Positions 16,369-25,260 of a stretch of 64,000 bases of DNA are shown piece after piece (position 1 is the stretch's first letter; the number at the start of each line of letters is the position of its first letter). This DNA is from Bacteroidales bacterium UBA4070 (GTDB lineage: Bacteria; Bacteroidota; Bacteroidia; Bacteroidales; VadinHA17). Where the stretch lies: positions 4,330 to 68,329 of the forward strand of contig DFYY01000022.1 in NCBI GenBank assembly GCA_002383485.1, read 5' to 3'. Position numbers and translations under genes: made by a program. The notes beneath the pieces are model-generated. The model made no database searches and was not told where the DNA came from. It saw nothing but the letters and a program-made list of their open reading frames with translations.

Positions 16369-17217
16369 ATGGCGATCACCAACTTCGGCGGTGACGAGGT
16401 GCTTTACGGCTATGATGAGTCAAAGATCATCATCGTTCCGGTGCCGTACGATGCCACAAGTACCTATATCCGTGGTGCAGACAAGGGTCCGGCAGCCATC
16501 CTGGAAGCATCTCTCGCGCTGGAGTTCTACGACATTGAGACTGGCTCTGAAGCACACAGGCTGGGCATTCATACAATAGCCCCGCTGGAGAGCGGAGATG
16601 ATCCTGAAAAAATCACCGAAGCCGTATATCAGGCAGTGTCCCGCATTTTGAGCGAGCACCGGTTCCCGGTTGTCATAGGTGGGAATCATACCGTCAGCAT
16701 CGGGGCCTTCCGGGCAGTTGCAGAGGCTTTTACCGACATCACCATCCTGCAGCTTGATGCCCATTCCGATCTGAGGCCGGTATACGAGGGATCACCCCTT
16801 AACCATGCCTGTGCTGCAGCAAGAGCCCGCGAACATGCGCCCCTGGTCCAGGTAGGTATACGCAGCATGTCAGTTGAGGAACTTCCGTTCGTTGACAGGA
16901 AGAGAATCTTCTACGCCCATGAACTGTACAGTGACAAATCGCTGTATGACAGGGCTCTTGATCTGCTTTCCGGGAATGTCTACATCACGGTTGATCTCGA
17001 TGTGTTTGATCCGTCGGTGATGCCTTCAACAGGCACGCCGGAGCCCGGCGGGCCTGATTACCGTGAGCTGATGTTCTTCCTGAGGGAAGTATTCCTTAAG
17101 CGCAATGTTGTCGGATTTGATGTGGTAGAACTGTGTCCCTCAGAATTCAACAAGGCTCCGGATTTCATGGCAGCCAAAGTCATATACCAGATGCTGAGCT
17201 ATAAGTTCGGCCTGTGA
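16369..17217 (+). CDS. speB: Agmatinase (ureohydrolase family)
   Basis: Hydrolyses agmatine to putrescine and urea, using two Mn ions. The start is the ATG at 16369, one base after the upstream stop; the frame extends further back, but that part lies inside DUF5606 coding sequence. The 282 residues show all metal-site motifs: GGNHTVSIG (about 103-111), LQLDAHSDLR (about 125-134), and DLDVFDPSVMPSTGTPEPGG (about 206-225). SVEELPF and the final FDVVELCP are also typical. Agmatine would come from arginine decarboxylase; a pyruvoyl-type one is encoded at 57.4 kb. Other ureohydrolases (arginase, guanidinobutyrase) share the motifs, so the substrate is probable rather than proven. Confidence 0.88.
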   Translation: MAITNFGGDEVLYGYDESKIIIVPVPYDATSTYIRGADKGPAAILEASLALEFYDIETGSEAHRLGIHTIAPLESGDDPEKITEAVYQAVSRILSEHRFPVVIGGNHTVSIGAFRAVAEAFTDITILQLDAHSDLRPVYEGSPLNHACAAARAREHAPLVQVGIRSMSVEELPFVDRKRIFYAHELYSDKSLYDRALDLLSGNVYITVDLDVFDPSVMPSTGTPEPGGPDYRELMFFLREVFLKRNVVGFDVVELCPSEFNKAPDFMAAKVIYQMLSYKFGL

Positions 17218-17221
17218 CAGC

Positions 17222-18010
17222 CTACAACGGCCTGTCAAATTGCTTGGCCTCCTCCCATATCTCATTCATCTCGTCCAGGGTCATTTCATGCAATGACAAA
17301 CCTTGCGCCAGTGTCTTCTGCTCCAGATAGTTGAACCTGCTGATAAATTTCCTGTTTGTCTTCTCCAGGGCAGCCTCCGGGTCTATCTCGTAGAGCCGGG
17401 CAGCATTGATGAGCGTGAAGAAGAGATCCCCGAGTTCAGCTTCGATATCAACTTTCTTCCCGGAAGTGACCTCCTGCTTCAGTTCGCCAAGTTCTTCCGT
17501 GACTTTGTCCCAGATCTCTTCTCTTGTGTTCCAGTCGAATCCCACACCCCTTACCTTTTCCTGTATCCTGTTGGCCTTGACTGTAGCCGGCAGTGAGGAT
17601 GGCACTCCGGAGAGTACCGGCTTGTATTCTGAGTGTTCCGTCATCTTCAGCCTCTCCCAGTTCTCCTCAACTTCGCGGGCCCCCCTGGTAACGTTCACAT
17701 CGCCGAAGACGTGAGGATGCCTGTAGATCAGCTTGCTGTTGATTCCCTCCAGCACATCGCCAATGTCGAATTTGCCGCTTTCTGATCCTATCTTCGCATA
17801 GAACGCAACATGCAACATTATATCGCCCAGCTCTTTTTTGATTGAATCACTGTCATCCATTATGATGGCATCAGCCAGTTCATAGGTCTCTTCAATTGTC
17901 AGTTTCCTCAGGGTCTGGTTAGTCTGTTTCATGTCCCACGGACACTTGACCCTGAGCTCATCCATTATGTCGAGCAGTCTTGAGAATTCTCTTATTGCCT
18001 TTTCTCTCAT
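17222..18010 (-). CDS. mazG: Nucleoside triphosphate pyrophosphohydrolase MazG
   Basis: House-cleaning enzyme that splits (d)NTPs to monophosphates and pyrophosphate. The 262 residues contain two MazG units: about 10-110 with CPWDMKQTNQTLRKLTIEET and the metal motif ELGDIMLHVAFYAKI, and about 150-245 with a second EELGELKQE...EAELGDLFFTLINAARL. VNPEAALEKTN-type ending is present as IDPEAALEKTNRKFISRF. It is convergent with the agmatinase gene (4-base gap) and lies 12 bases downstream of the DUF62 gene on the same strand. Confidence 0.95.
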   Translation of the reverse strand: MREKAIREFSRLLDIMDELRVKCPWDMKQTNQTLRKLTIEETYELADAIIMDDSDSIKKELGDIMLHVAFYAKIGSESGKFDIGDVLEGINSKLIYRHPHVFGDVNVTRGAREVEENWERLKMTEHSEYKPVLSGVPSSLPATVKANRIQEKVRGVGFDWNTREEIWDKVTEELGELKQEVTSGKKVDIEAELGDLFFTLINAARLYEIDPEAALEKTNRKFISRFNYLEQKTLAQGLSLHEMTLDEMNEIWEEAKQFDRPL

Positions 18011-18022
18011 TTATATAATTAT

Positions 18023-18817
18023 TTAGAACAGGCCGCTGCTTTCGCGGCTTACGTTCCGTGCTTCAACTCTTACGGCATCACCCGTGTCAACCCCGAACAA
18101 CTGGCACAGGTTTGCACCGTTGATGGAGAGTTCCAGCAGGTCCAGTGAATTGAAACGTGTAACTATTTCTCCTACAGGCTCATCGCTGTAGAGCTTGCTT
18201 ATTTTCTCTGTATAGTAATTGTTGCTTTTTATCAGGATTCTGAAGTCCCTGCCTTCAAAGACTCTGGAGAAGATTTCACGTGTGATATTGGTTATTGCAT
18301 TCCCGTAGGAGTCGATGAATATGACACTTCCGATTATTACGTTTCTGTCAATTGTAGCACGTAGCGGCACTTTTTCGGCGAGGGCTCCGATGCGTGTTCC
18401 GAGGCTCTCGGGAGCCCGGCCCTCAACGATTGCTGCCGCGGATCTTACGAAGAGGGTAATCTCATCTTCATTGTCTTTGTTGTCAAGGCTGATGATGAGC
18501 TCAGGATCCGCGTTCAGTATCAGGTTGAATATTCCGTTGTCGGCTCCGATGAACCAATGGTTGTGTGATCGGACGAGCAGATGGGGGTGTGCTCCGCCGC
18601 CCTCGCTGCTGACGAAGATCAGATGGACAGTTCCTTCGGGATAATGGCTGTAGGTATTTCTGATCACGAATGCGCCGTGGCTGATATTGAGTGGGGGTAT
18701 GCTGCCGGCATTATTCACGATTATGGTACCGGGACAGGCAGAAGAAAGTTTTCCCCTGAGTATCCCGTTGAAGAAATCATCTTCCCTCCACTCGGTGGTC
18801 AGCGTTATCAGCGGCAT
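18023..18817 (-). CDS. DUF62 / SAM hydroxide adenosyltransferase-like protein
   Basis: The start is placed at ATG 18817 (MPLITLTTEWREDDFFNG), the usual opening of this family; the longer frame to 18919 would run into the divergent phoH gene. Family members split S-adenosylmethionine into adenosine and methionine. The 264 residues show FNGILRGKL, GTVHLIFV, the N-terminal domain ending IGADNGIFNLI, and the C-terminal domain with GSVIFIDSYGNAITNI. Motifs usually given as TDFG and DPGVG read TEWR and SSEGGG here, so the active site differs from the studied enzymes. Either it is a divergent Bacteroidota subgroup or activity has shifted. Confidence 0.82.
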   Translation of the reverse strand: MPLITLTTEWREDDFFNGILRGKLSSACPGTIIVNNAGSIPPLNISHGAFVIRNTYSHYPEGTVHLIFVSSEGGGAHPHLLVRSHNHWFIGADNGIFNLILNADPELIISLDNKDNEDEITLFVRSAAAIVEGRAPESLGTRIGALAEKVPLRATIDRNVIIGSVIFIDSYGNAITNITREIFSRVFEGRDFRILIKSNNYYTEKISKLYSDEPVGEIVTRFNSLDLLELSINGANLCQLFGVDTGDAVRVEARNVSRESSGLF

Positions 18818-18880
18818 TCCAAAATTGTTACAGCAAAGATAGTCTTCTGCAAAAAATAAACTTACTTTGCGGTATAACGG

Positions 18881-19930
18881 ATGAACAAAAAGGGGCAGGA
18901 TAATAAGATATTTGAGCACAAAACCGGAGAAAGAACGACAGAAGAGAGGCGGATGACAGAGAGAGTGATAATGCTTGAGGAGATAGACCCGGTAGTCATG
19001 CTGGGTCCCAACAACAGGCTTCTTGAACAGATTCAGGGTTATTATCCGAAGGTAAAGCTGATCGCCAGGGGTAATGAGATAAAGTGTGTGGGTGAACCTG
19101 AAGAAGTGGCATTGTTTGCCGACAGGATGACAGAACTCATAGATTATTACAGGCGTTATAACCGGATTGAAGAGGGTGATCTTGAGCGGCTCCTGTTCGA
19201 TGATGAGTACATGAGAACCGCTGCAGGCGGAGACTTCGAAGATGCGCTGGTATTCGGTAACAATGGCAAACCGGTACGGGCCCGTACCGTAAACCAGTTA
19301 CAGCTGGTAAAAGAATATAGCAACAGTGACTTGATCATTGCAGAGGGGCCTGCAGGTACCGGGAAGACGTACACCGCCATAGCTCTGGCTGTCAGGGCCC
19401 TGAAGAATCATGAGGTCAAGAAGATAGTTCTGACCCGTCCGGCAGTGGAGGCAGGGGAGAGGCTGGGCTTCCTCCCCGGAGACATGAAGGACAAGCTGGA
19501 TCCCTATCTGCAGCCCCTTTATGATGCGCTTCATGACATGATCCCCTTCAGGAAGCTGGAGCAGTGGATCGAGGACGGCACGGTGCAGATAGCACCCCTG
19601 GCATTCATGCGAGGCCGGACGCTGGAGAACTGCTTCGTCATATTGGATGAGGCCCAGAATGCAACAATTGGCCAGTTGAAGATGTTTCTGACCCGCATGG
19701 GCGTCAGCAGCAAATTCATACTTACCGGTGACACAACTCAGATTGACCTCCCACGAAAAAGTGAATCGGGGCTGATTCAGGCAATGAGGCTCCTGTCAGG
19801 CATTGAAGGGATATCAATCATCAGGTTTGATGAGAGGGATATCGTAAGACACCGTCTTGTAAAGAACATTGTCAGGGCGTACGATGCCGAGGAGAAGAAC
19901 AGAAATGAAGATATGAAACAATCAAACTGA
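18881..19930 (+). CDS. PhoH-like ATPase
   Basis: Predicted cytoplasmic P-loop ATPase/RNA-related protein of the PhoH family. The frame starts at ATG 18881, but the conserved part begins with MTERVIMLEEIDPV at 18953, so either ATG could be used. A small N-terminal domain (KVKLIARGNEIKCVGEPEEV) is followed by the PhoH core: the Walker A GPAGTGKTYTAIALAV (near 155-170), VKKIVLTRPAVEAGERLGFLPG, and the Walker B region CFVILDEAQNATIGQLKMFLTR. GDTTQIDLPR follows as usual. The 349-residue length is normal. purC begins 6 bases downstream. Confidence 0.93.
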   Translation: MNKKGQDNKIFEHKTGERTTEERRMTERVIMLEEIDPVVMLGPNNRLLEQIQGYYPKVKLIARGNEIKCVGEPEEVALFADRMTELIDYYRRYNRIEEGDLERLLFDDEYMRTAAGGDFEDALVFGNNGKPVRARTVNQLQLVKEYSNSDLIIAEGPAGTGKTYTAIALAVRALKNHEVKKIVLTRPAVEAGERLGFLPGDMKDKLDPYLQPLYDALHDMIPFRKLEQWIEDGTVQIAPLAFMRGRTLENCFVILDEAQNATIGQLKMFLTRMGVSSKFILTGDTTQIDLPRKSESGLIQAMRLLSGIEGISIIRFDERDIVRHRLVKNIVRAYDAEEKNRNEDMKQSN

Positions 19931-19936
19931 ATACCA

Positions 19937-20887
19937 ATGGCAAAGGCTGTTACTTCCACCGATTTCAACTTCCCGCTTCAGAAAGGAGTCTACCGGGGAA
20001 AAGTTCGCGATGTGTATAATATTGATGATAAATACCTTCTCATGGTAGTAAGTGACCGCATATCGGCCTTCGACGTCGTTCTGCCGGAAGGTATACCTTA
20101 TAAGGGACAGGTTCTGAACCAGATAGCTGCCATGTTCCTGGAGATGGTGAGCGATATCGTACCGGTCTGGAGCATTGCATCGCCGGATCCCAACGTAACA
20201 GTGGGTGTAAGATGTCAGCCATACCCTGTGGAGATGATTGTCAGGGGTTATCTGACGGGAAGCTCCTGGCGGCTTTACAGGTCCGGAGGCCGGGAGATAT
20301 GCGGGATACCGCTTCCTGAAGGCATGAAGGAACACCAGCGTTTTGAAAAGCCGCTTATTACACCCACTACCAAGGCGGAGCAGGGGATGCATGACCAGGA
20401 CATCTCAGCTGTGGAAATAATCAGGTCAGGCCTGGTTCCGGAGCAGGAATACCGCCAGCTTGAGGATTATGCAATGAAGCTTTTCCTCAGGGGTTCGGAG
20501 ATAGCCGCCAGTCAGGGACTTATACTTGTAGACACCAAATATGAGTTCGGCAAACGGGACGGCAAGATCTACCTGATAGACGAGATTCATACTCCGGACA
20601 GTTCAAGGTATTTTTATTCTGAAGGTTACGAGGAGCGCTTTGCCAGGGGCGAACAGCAGCGGCAGCTCTCCAAGGAGTTTGTAAGGGAGTGGCTTATGGC
20701 CAACGGTTTTCAGGGGAGAAGCGGCGAAAAGGCTCCGGAAATGACGCCAGGTATCGTCAAAGAGATATCAGACCGCTATATCGAGCTTTACGAAAGAATA
20801 ACCGGCAGGGAATTTGTAAAGACTGACAGTGAGGATCCCCTCAGGAGAATAGAGAGGAATGTCAACAGCTACCTTAAACAGATGTAA
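19937..20887 (+). CDS. purC: Phosphoribosylaminoimidazole-succinocarboxamide synthase
   Basis: Joins CAIR and aspartate with ATP to make SAICAR in purine synthesis. The 316-residue protein begins with the family block YRGKVRDVYNIDDKYLLMV and VSDRISAFDVVLPEGIP. Further signatures are VEMIVRGYLTGSSWRLY, LITPTTKA, GLILVDTKYEFG (metal/ATP site) and the Asp-rich LIDEIHTPDSSRYF. Length fits the long (fungal/Bacteroidota) PurC form rather than the 237-residue E. coli type. It follows phoH by 6 bases and is probably co-transcribed with it. Confidence 0.96.
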   Translation: MAKAVTSTDFNFPLQKGVYRGKVRDVYNIDDKYLLMVVSDRISAFDVVLPEGIPYKGQVLNQIAAMFLEMVSDIVPVWSIASPDPNVTVGVRCQPYPVEMIVRGYLTGSSWRLYRSGGREICGIPLPEGMKEHQRFEKPLITPTTKAEQGMHDQDISAVEIIRSGLVPEQEYRQLEDYAMKLFLRGSEIAASQGLILVDTKYEFGKRDGKIYLIDEIHTPDSSRYFYSEGYEERFARGEQQRQLSKEFVREWLMANGFQGRSGEKAPEMTPGIVKEISDRYIELYERITGREFVKTDSEDPLRRIERNVNSYLKQM

Positions 20888-20929
20888 GAGAGATTGGACA
20901 GGGGATAAGTAAAAAGAATGTTTCAATAA

Positions 20930-23005
20930 ATGGAAGAAAAGAAGAGATATTTCTCCCGGTTTGGCGCGGCATCAATGCTGATGATTGCAGCTCTGCTGAT
21001 GACTGTGACAATTGAAGCCCAGACTCAGAATCCGGTTCAGGTCACGGTCCCCGTTACTATCTCCGGAGAGAAGACAGTAGCGGAAGGGAAGGTATACTAT
21101 ATTCACCAGGTGCAGAAGGGGCAGACGCTTTATTCGATTGCCAGGGCCTATACCGTAACCGTTGATCTGCTGATACGCGAGAATGCAATTGCAGACAATG
21201 GTATAAAGGAGGGCCAGGTTCTCAGGATTCCTGCCGCTGCCGTGGCACAGGGACAGGTGGCAGCAAAGAACGCGCAGGCGAAAAACCCGCAGCAGTCAGG
21301 CGGACAGACCCCGGGACAGACCCCGGGACAGGCAACAGGACAGACTTCAGGTCAGGTTAGCGGACAGCCGCGAACTAACGGGTCTGCCACTGCAGATGCA
21401 GTACGCACCACTCAATCTGCCACGAAGCAGGCGAACCAGAATGAACGCTATATTTATCACCGCGTCAGCAGAGGCGAGACTCTCGGAACCATTGCAGGCC
21501 AATACGGTATATCTGTACCCGACCTTAAGCGGGCGAACAGGGGCCTGCTCTTTCCTCACGAGGGTGATTACCTTCTGATTCCAAAAAATAAAATCTCTCC
21601 TGCACAGGCAGGCAGGAGAACAGTACTGCCGGTCAATGAGATTCCGGTTGATACCGTTTTACAGGATACAATGACAGTTGAAGAGGAGAAGGAGTCATTT
21701 ACTCTCCCCGCATCAAGGACAGAGATTGACCGGTTGCAGGGCTCCGTCAGGGTGGCCGTGCTTCTGCCTTTCTTTATAAAGGAAAACAACGCCAGATTCC
21801 ATGCTGATTCAACCAACATTGACACGGATGGGAACAGGAACTACAGAGAGCAGGGCAGATATTCAGGTGCCATCTACGACGGCAGCCTCCCGTTTCTTGA
21901 AGCCTATGAGGGAATCCTGGTTGCCGTTGACAGTCTCAGGTCACTTGGCCTGACAGTTGAACTCGACGTGTATGATACCGGTGCTGACACGACGGGTCTT
22001 CACCTGCTCATTCTCTCAGGTGCACTGGCCGGCGTAGATCTTATCATCGGGCCGGTATTTTCATACCACATAGAACAGATCGCCGGCTGGGCCGCGGAAA
22101 GGGATATACCAATCGTTTCTCCGGTGCCGCTGCGTGACAGGGACATCACCCTCAATAAACCAACACTTTACAGGGTCTTCCCTTCGGAGTCCGTCATTCG
22201 TGAAACAATGGCCCGGGAACTGATGTCACACCCTGAAAGCAAGGTGATATTCCTTCATTCTGACAGTTCCATGTATGATCCGGCCACCTCCGCGCTATGG
22301 CGAAGGGTAATTGAAGCCACCGGAGGCGATAGTGCTGTTGCAGAGGGCAGGCTTGTGGCTCATCATTATACGGGAGTGACGCAGCAGAGAAATGTTTATG
22401 GTAACGTTTCTACACTCGAGAACCTGCTGGATCCTGCACGTGAAAACATCATAGTTCTGGCCACAGCACAGACCCCGATAGTCAGCTCCGCCTTTTCAGC
22501 CCTCCACAGCCTGATCAAACGTTATAATATAAAGGTGCTCGGGTATCCTGAGATAAGGGGACTGGAGACAATTGACCTCAAGTATTACTATGACCTCGAG
22601 CTCTTTATTCCGGCAGAGAGCTATGTCGACTTTCAATCACCTGCCACGCAGGCATTCAGCTCACTGTTTATGAAAAAGTTCCGTACTGAACCGATGGCGG
22701 AGAGCTTTGTGTGGAGGGGATTTGATGTTGCATGGTATTTCATAGGAGGAATAGCGTATCGCGGAAAAGAATTTCTCCGGGATCCGGGCACTTTTAATCC
22801 AGCCCTCCTATGTCTTGAACCAGATTTCAGGCGCGACAGCCGTCAGAACGGTTATGAGAACAGGGGTATCTTCTTCCTTCACTATCACAAGGATATGACC
22901 ATAGAGATCAAACGGCCATGGACGCAGCCGGTTGTGGAAGAGGTATTTCAGAATCCGTTCAGGAAGCCTTTCCCGGGTTCATCAGGACATAATCGAGAAC
23001 GATAG
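20930..23005 (+). CDS. LysM-repeat protein with periplasmic binding-protein domain
   Basis: A 691-residue exported protein. A signal peptide covers about residues 1-30. LysM domain 1 is at about 54-98 (HQVQKGQTLYSIARAYTVTV). A Gln/Gly-rich linker follows with GQTPGQTPGQATGQTSGQ-type repeats, then LysM domain 2 at about 174-217 (HRVSRGETLGTIAGQYGISV). From about 268 a type-1 periplasmic binding fold follows (VRVAVLLPFFIKENN; GADTTGLHLLILSGALAGVDLIIGP; VSPVPLRDRDITLNKPTLYRVFPS). LysM binds peptidoglycan, so this would be a wall-held sensor or scaffold. The fusion recurs in Bacteroidota, but its ligand is unknown. Its end overlaps the convergent TPR gene by 47 bases. Confidence 0.88.
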   Translation: MEEKKRYFSRFGAASMLMIAALLMTVTIEAQTQNPVQVTVPVTISGEKTVAEGKVYYIHQVQKGQTLYSIARAYTVTVDLLIRENAIADNGIKEGQVLRIPAAAVAQGQVAAKNAQAKNPQQSGGQTPGQTPGQATGQTSGQVSGQPRTNGSATADAVRTTQSATKQANQNERYIYHRVSRGETLGTIAGQYGISVPDLKRANRGLLFPHEGDYLLIPKNKISPAQAGRRTVLPVNEIPVDTVLQDTMTVEEEKESFTLPASRTEIDRLQGSVRVAVLLPFFIKENNARFHADSTNIDTDGNRNYREQGRYSGAIYDGSLPFLEAYEGILVAVDSLRSLGLTVELDVYDTGADTTGLHLLILSGALAGVDLIIGPVFSYHIEQIAGWAAERDIPIVSPVPLRDRDITLNKPTLYRVFPSESVIRETMARELMSHPESKVIFLHSDSSMYDPATSALWRRVIEATGGDSAVAEGRLVAHHYTGVTQQRNVYGNVSTLENLLDPARENIIVLATAQTPIVSSAFSALHSLIKRYNIKVLGYPEIRGLETIDLKYYYDLELFIPAESYVDFQSPATQAFSSLFMKKFRTEPMAESFVWRGFDVAWYFIGGIAYRGKEFLRDPGTFNPALLCLEPDFRRDSRQNGYENRGIFFLHYHKDMTIEIKRPWTQPVVEEVFQNPFRKPFPGSSGHNRER

Positions 23006-25199
23006 GTATATCGTCGGGATTGACTCCGTTGGCGGTTAGGACCGGAATGTCATCATTAAAGGCATTGATGAATGCCTCAGAAGTCATCTCTCCTCCTGCC
23101 GTTGCGCTCAGGTAGTGCTCTGCAGCCTTGCGAATATTGCCTTGACAAAGAGCAAGATGGCCCATATTGATCCTGTCATAGGGGGTGAGGCCTGTTTCTG
23201 ACAATCTTTCGAAATACTTTTCTGCTTCCTTATAATTGCCTGTAACGAGATAGCACCAGGCTATAGGTCTCAAAACCCTTGAATTTCCCGGTTTTTCATA
23301 CTCTACCCTGAAATAGAGCTTCAGGGCCTCCTCGTAATTTCCGGTGTCAAGGCAGCAATGGGCTGCCATAAGTATTGTATTCAGGTCGTCCGGTTCGTTT
23401 TGCATCGCTTTGCGGTAAGCTTCCAGGGCTTCACCGGGCCGCCCGAGCTTACGCAGGCAGAGTCCTGTCTTGCGCAGGGTCCAGGTCCTGGCTTCGATCA
23501 TCAGCGCCAGTGAGTACTTCTCCAGTGCTTTGTCATATTTGCCCTCCTTCTGGTAACAGTAACCTGCTTTTTCGTACAGTTCCGCATCGTCCTTCACCGT
23601 TGCAAGCAAAGTGAGATAGAGCCCCAGGGCATCTTCATAGTACTCCTTGCTGAAGAAGTAATCAGCCAGCGACCGGTCATCTGCCGTTGATCCGAATATT
23701 TTTCGGTAGAACAGTGAGTTGTAGATATCCAGCCTACCGGTGAAGAAGTCGTCGAACTCGTTCCTGAAATCGGAAAGTTTGAAAAACCGGTAGAGATCAT
23801 GCACGTACTGTGTCACTGTAGTCCTGAACAGTGCAGCAGGATCGGTGAGCTCATTGTCATACTTCATCTGCTCCAGACCCTCCAGCTCCATTTTGAATAC
23901 CTTGAGCATCAGGCTTTTCTGGTCTGCCGGCAGAAATTCCATATTGAGGATGAGAGAGTATTTGTCTGAGTTGCAGATGAAGGGGGTCTTGTAAAGAGCT
24001 TCTGCCAGCTCATTTATAGAAGGCCCGAGGATCTCATCCCTGAAAATTGAATCCACCGCCTCATGATCCGGGTAAAAAGGTATGAACCAGTTGCGAAGCT
24101 CCCTGAAAAAATCGAACCTTTTCAGACCTGCGAAGGCAGACATGTAGACATCCGATCCCTCCATCTGAAGGTTTGTAAGTTCCTCCATTGTTTTAAACAT
24201 CTCCTCCGATCCTCTGAACATCTCGGACCAGTCGGGATTTTGTCCCTCTTCGGGATTGTCTCCCAGAATTTTGTCAAGGTCGAGCTTTTCTTCAATGCGT
24301 GGCTTGAGTTTGACAACCTGGGGGAGGATCTCCTCATTCATCCTCTTTGTGAGCTTCTCGGTGTAGCGTGATCTGGTAGCCTGAAGCACAACGATGCGGC
24401 ATCTCTCCCTGAAGTTGCCCCCCTCGGTAAGGTCACTGACCATCTTCATAACATCCGGGTAAAGGCCAAGCCGGTCATTATGGTAATACATGGTAAATAC
24501 CAGTCCGGTGACAGCCCGTTCAGCGACGTGTGGTGTCGTGTCATTGGTGAGTTGTGCAAGGAGTCTGGTCTTGTTTGGATCCCAGACCCGCAGGCTGCTG
24601 AGAGTCACGGCGCTGACAAAGGATGAGATGTCATACCATGCGAAACGGCCCGAACCTATGAGCAGGTTCATCAGGCTCTCCTCTGCTTCCCCGTAATAGT
24701 CTGTCAGCCAGAGATGGTTGAAGATGATGCCGGACATCTTTTCCTTCTCACGGGCAGTATCGCTTTCAGGGTCAGTACGGCTTATCTCGGCTGAAGCAAG
24801 CAGATCATCAAGGCGCGACTTGAATACGAGTTCATCGACATTCTGTACTATTGTTCCGCCTCTCTGACCCTTTTCATTCTGTTCCTTTGCTCTGACAGAA
24901 TATGTGTACCAGCCTGAATAACGTGCCAAAATGTCCTGCTTGATTCTGTCGTTAAGCCTGAGAATATTCTGAAGGAGTCTGTTGTAAACCTTCTGTCTCT
25001 CCGGGTCCTGGATTCCGTCTACTGTATACTGAAGTATGTTACGGTATGTCATCTGCAGTTCCTGGAATTCATTCCTTAGCTCTCCAACAGACACATTGTC
25101 AAGCATATCAGACATTATCTCAAGACCCTGCCTGACCTTTTTCCGAACGACAAGGTTGCATACGCTTCTATGCTGCAGTATGATTGTATTGATATTCAT
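22959..25199 (-). CDS. Tetratricopeptide-repeat protein
   Basis: A 746-residue soluble protein with no signal peptide. The first 500 residues are alpha-helical with no clear family. The C-terminal third carries at least five TPR units, for example ALGLYLTLLATVKDDAELYEKAGYCYQKEGKYDKALEKY (split over units), GLCLRKLGRPGEALEAYRKA, AHCCLDTGNYEEALKLYFRV, and AWCYLVTGNYKEAEKYFERL. Such repeats hold partner proteins together. It lies 61 bases downstream of the patatin gene on the same strand. The N terminus could start at residue 29 (MSDMLDNVSVG). I cannot assign a process to it. Confidence 0.85.
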   Translation of the reverse strand: MNINTIILQHRSVCNLVVRKKVRQGLEIMSDMLDNVSVGELRNEFQELQMTYRNILQYTVDGIQDPERQKVYNRLLQNILRLNDRIKQDILARYSGWYTYSVRAKEQNEKGQRGGTIVQNVDELVFKSRLDDLLASAEISRTDPESDTAREKEKMSGIIFNHLWLTDYYGEAEESLMNLLIGSGRFAWYDISSFVSAVTLSSLRVWDPNKTRLLAQLTNDTTPHVAERAVTGLVFTMYYHNDRLGLYPDVMKMVSDLTEGGNFRERCRIVVLQATRSRYTEKLTKRMNEEILPQVVKLKPRIEEKLDLDKILGDNPEEGQNPDWSEMFRGSEEMFKTMEELTNLQMEGSDVYMSAFAGLKRFDFFRELRNWFIPFYPDHEAVDSIFRDEILGPSINELAEALYKTPFICNSDKYSLILNMEFLPADQKSLMLKVFKMELEGLEQMKYDNELTDPAALFRTTVTQYVHDLYRFFKLSDFRNEFDDFFTGRLDIYNSLFYRKIFGSTADDRSLADYFFSKEYYEDALGLYLTLLATVKDDAELYEKAGYCYQKEGKYDKALEKYSLALMIEARTWTLRKTGLCLRKLGRPGEALEAYRKAMQNEPDDLNTILMAAHCCLDTGNYEEALKLYFRVEYEKPGNSRVLRPIAWCYLVTGNYKEAEKYFERLSETGLTPYDRINMGHLALCQGNIRKAAEHYLSATAGGEMTSEAFINAFNDDIPVLTANGVNPDDIPIVLDYVLMNPGKAS

Positions 25200-25260
25200 T
25201 TTGTCTTCAGGGGTCGTTTCCCCGGTTTAGGAAATGCAACAATCAGGCCACGTCCAGTGT

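Noticed and set aside
18818..18919. Longer N terminus of the DUF62 gene.
   Set aside because: It would overlap the divergent phoH gene and has no similarity to the family start.
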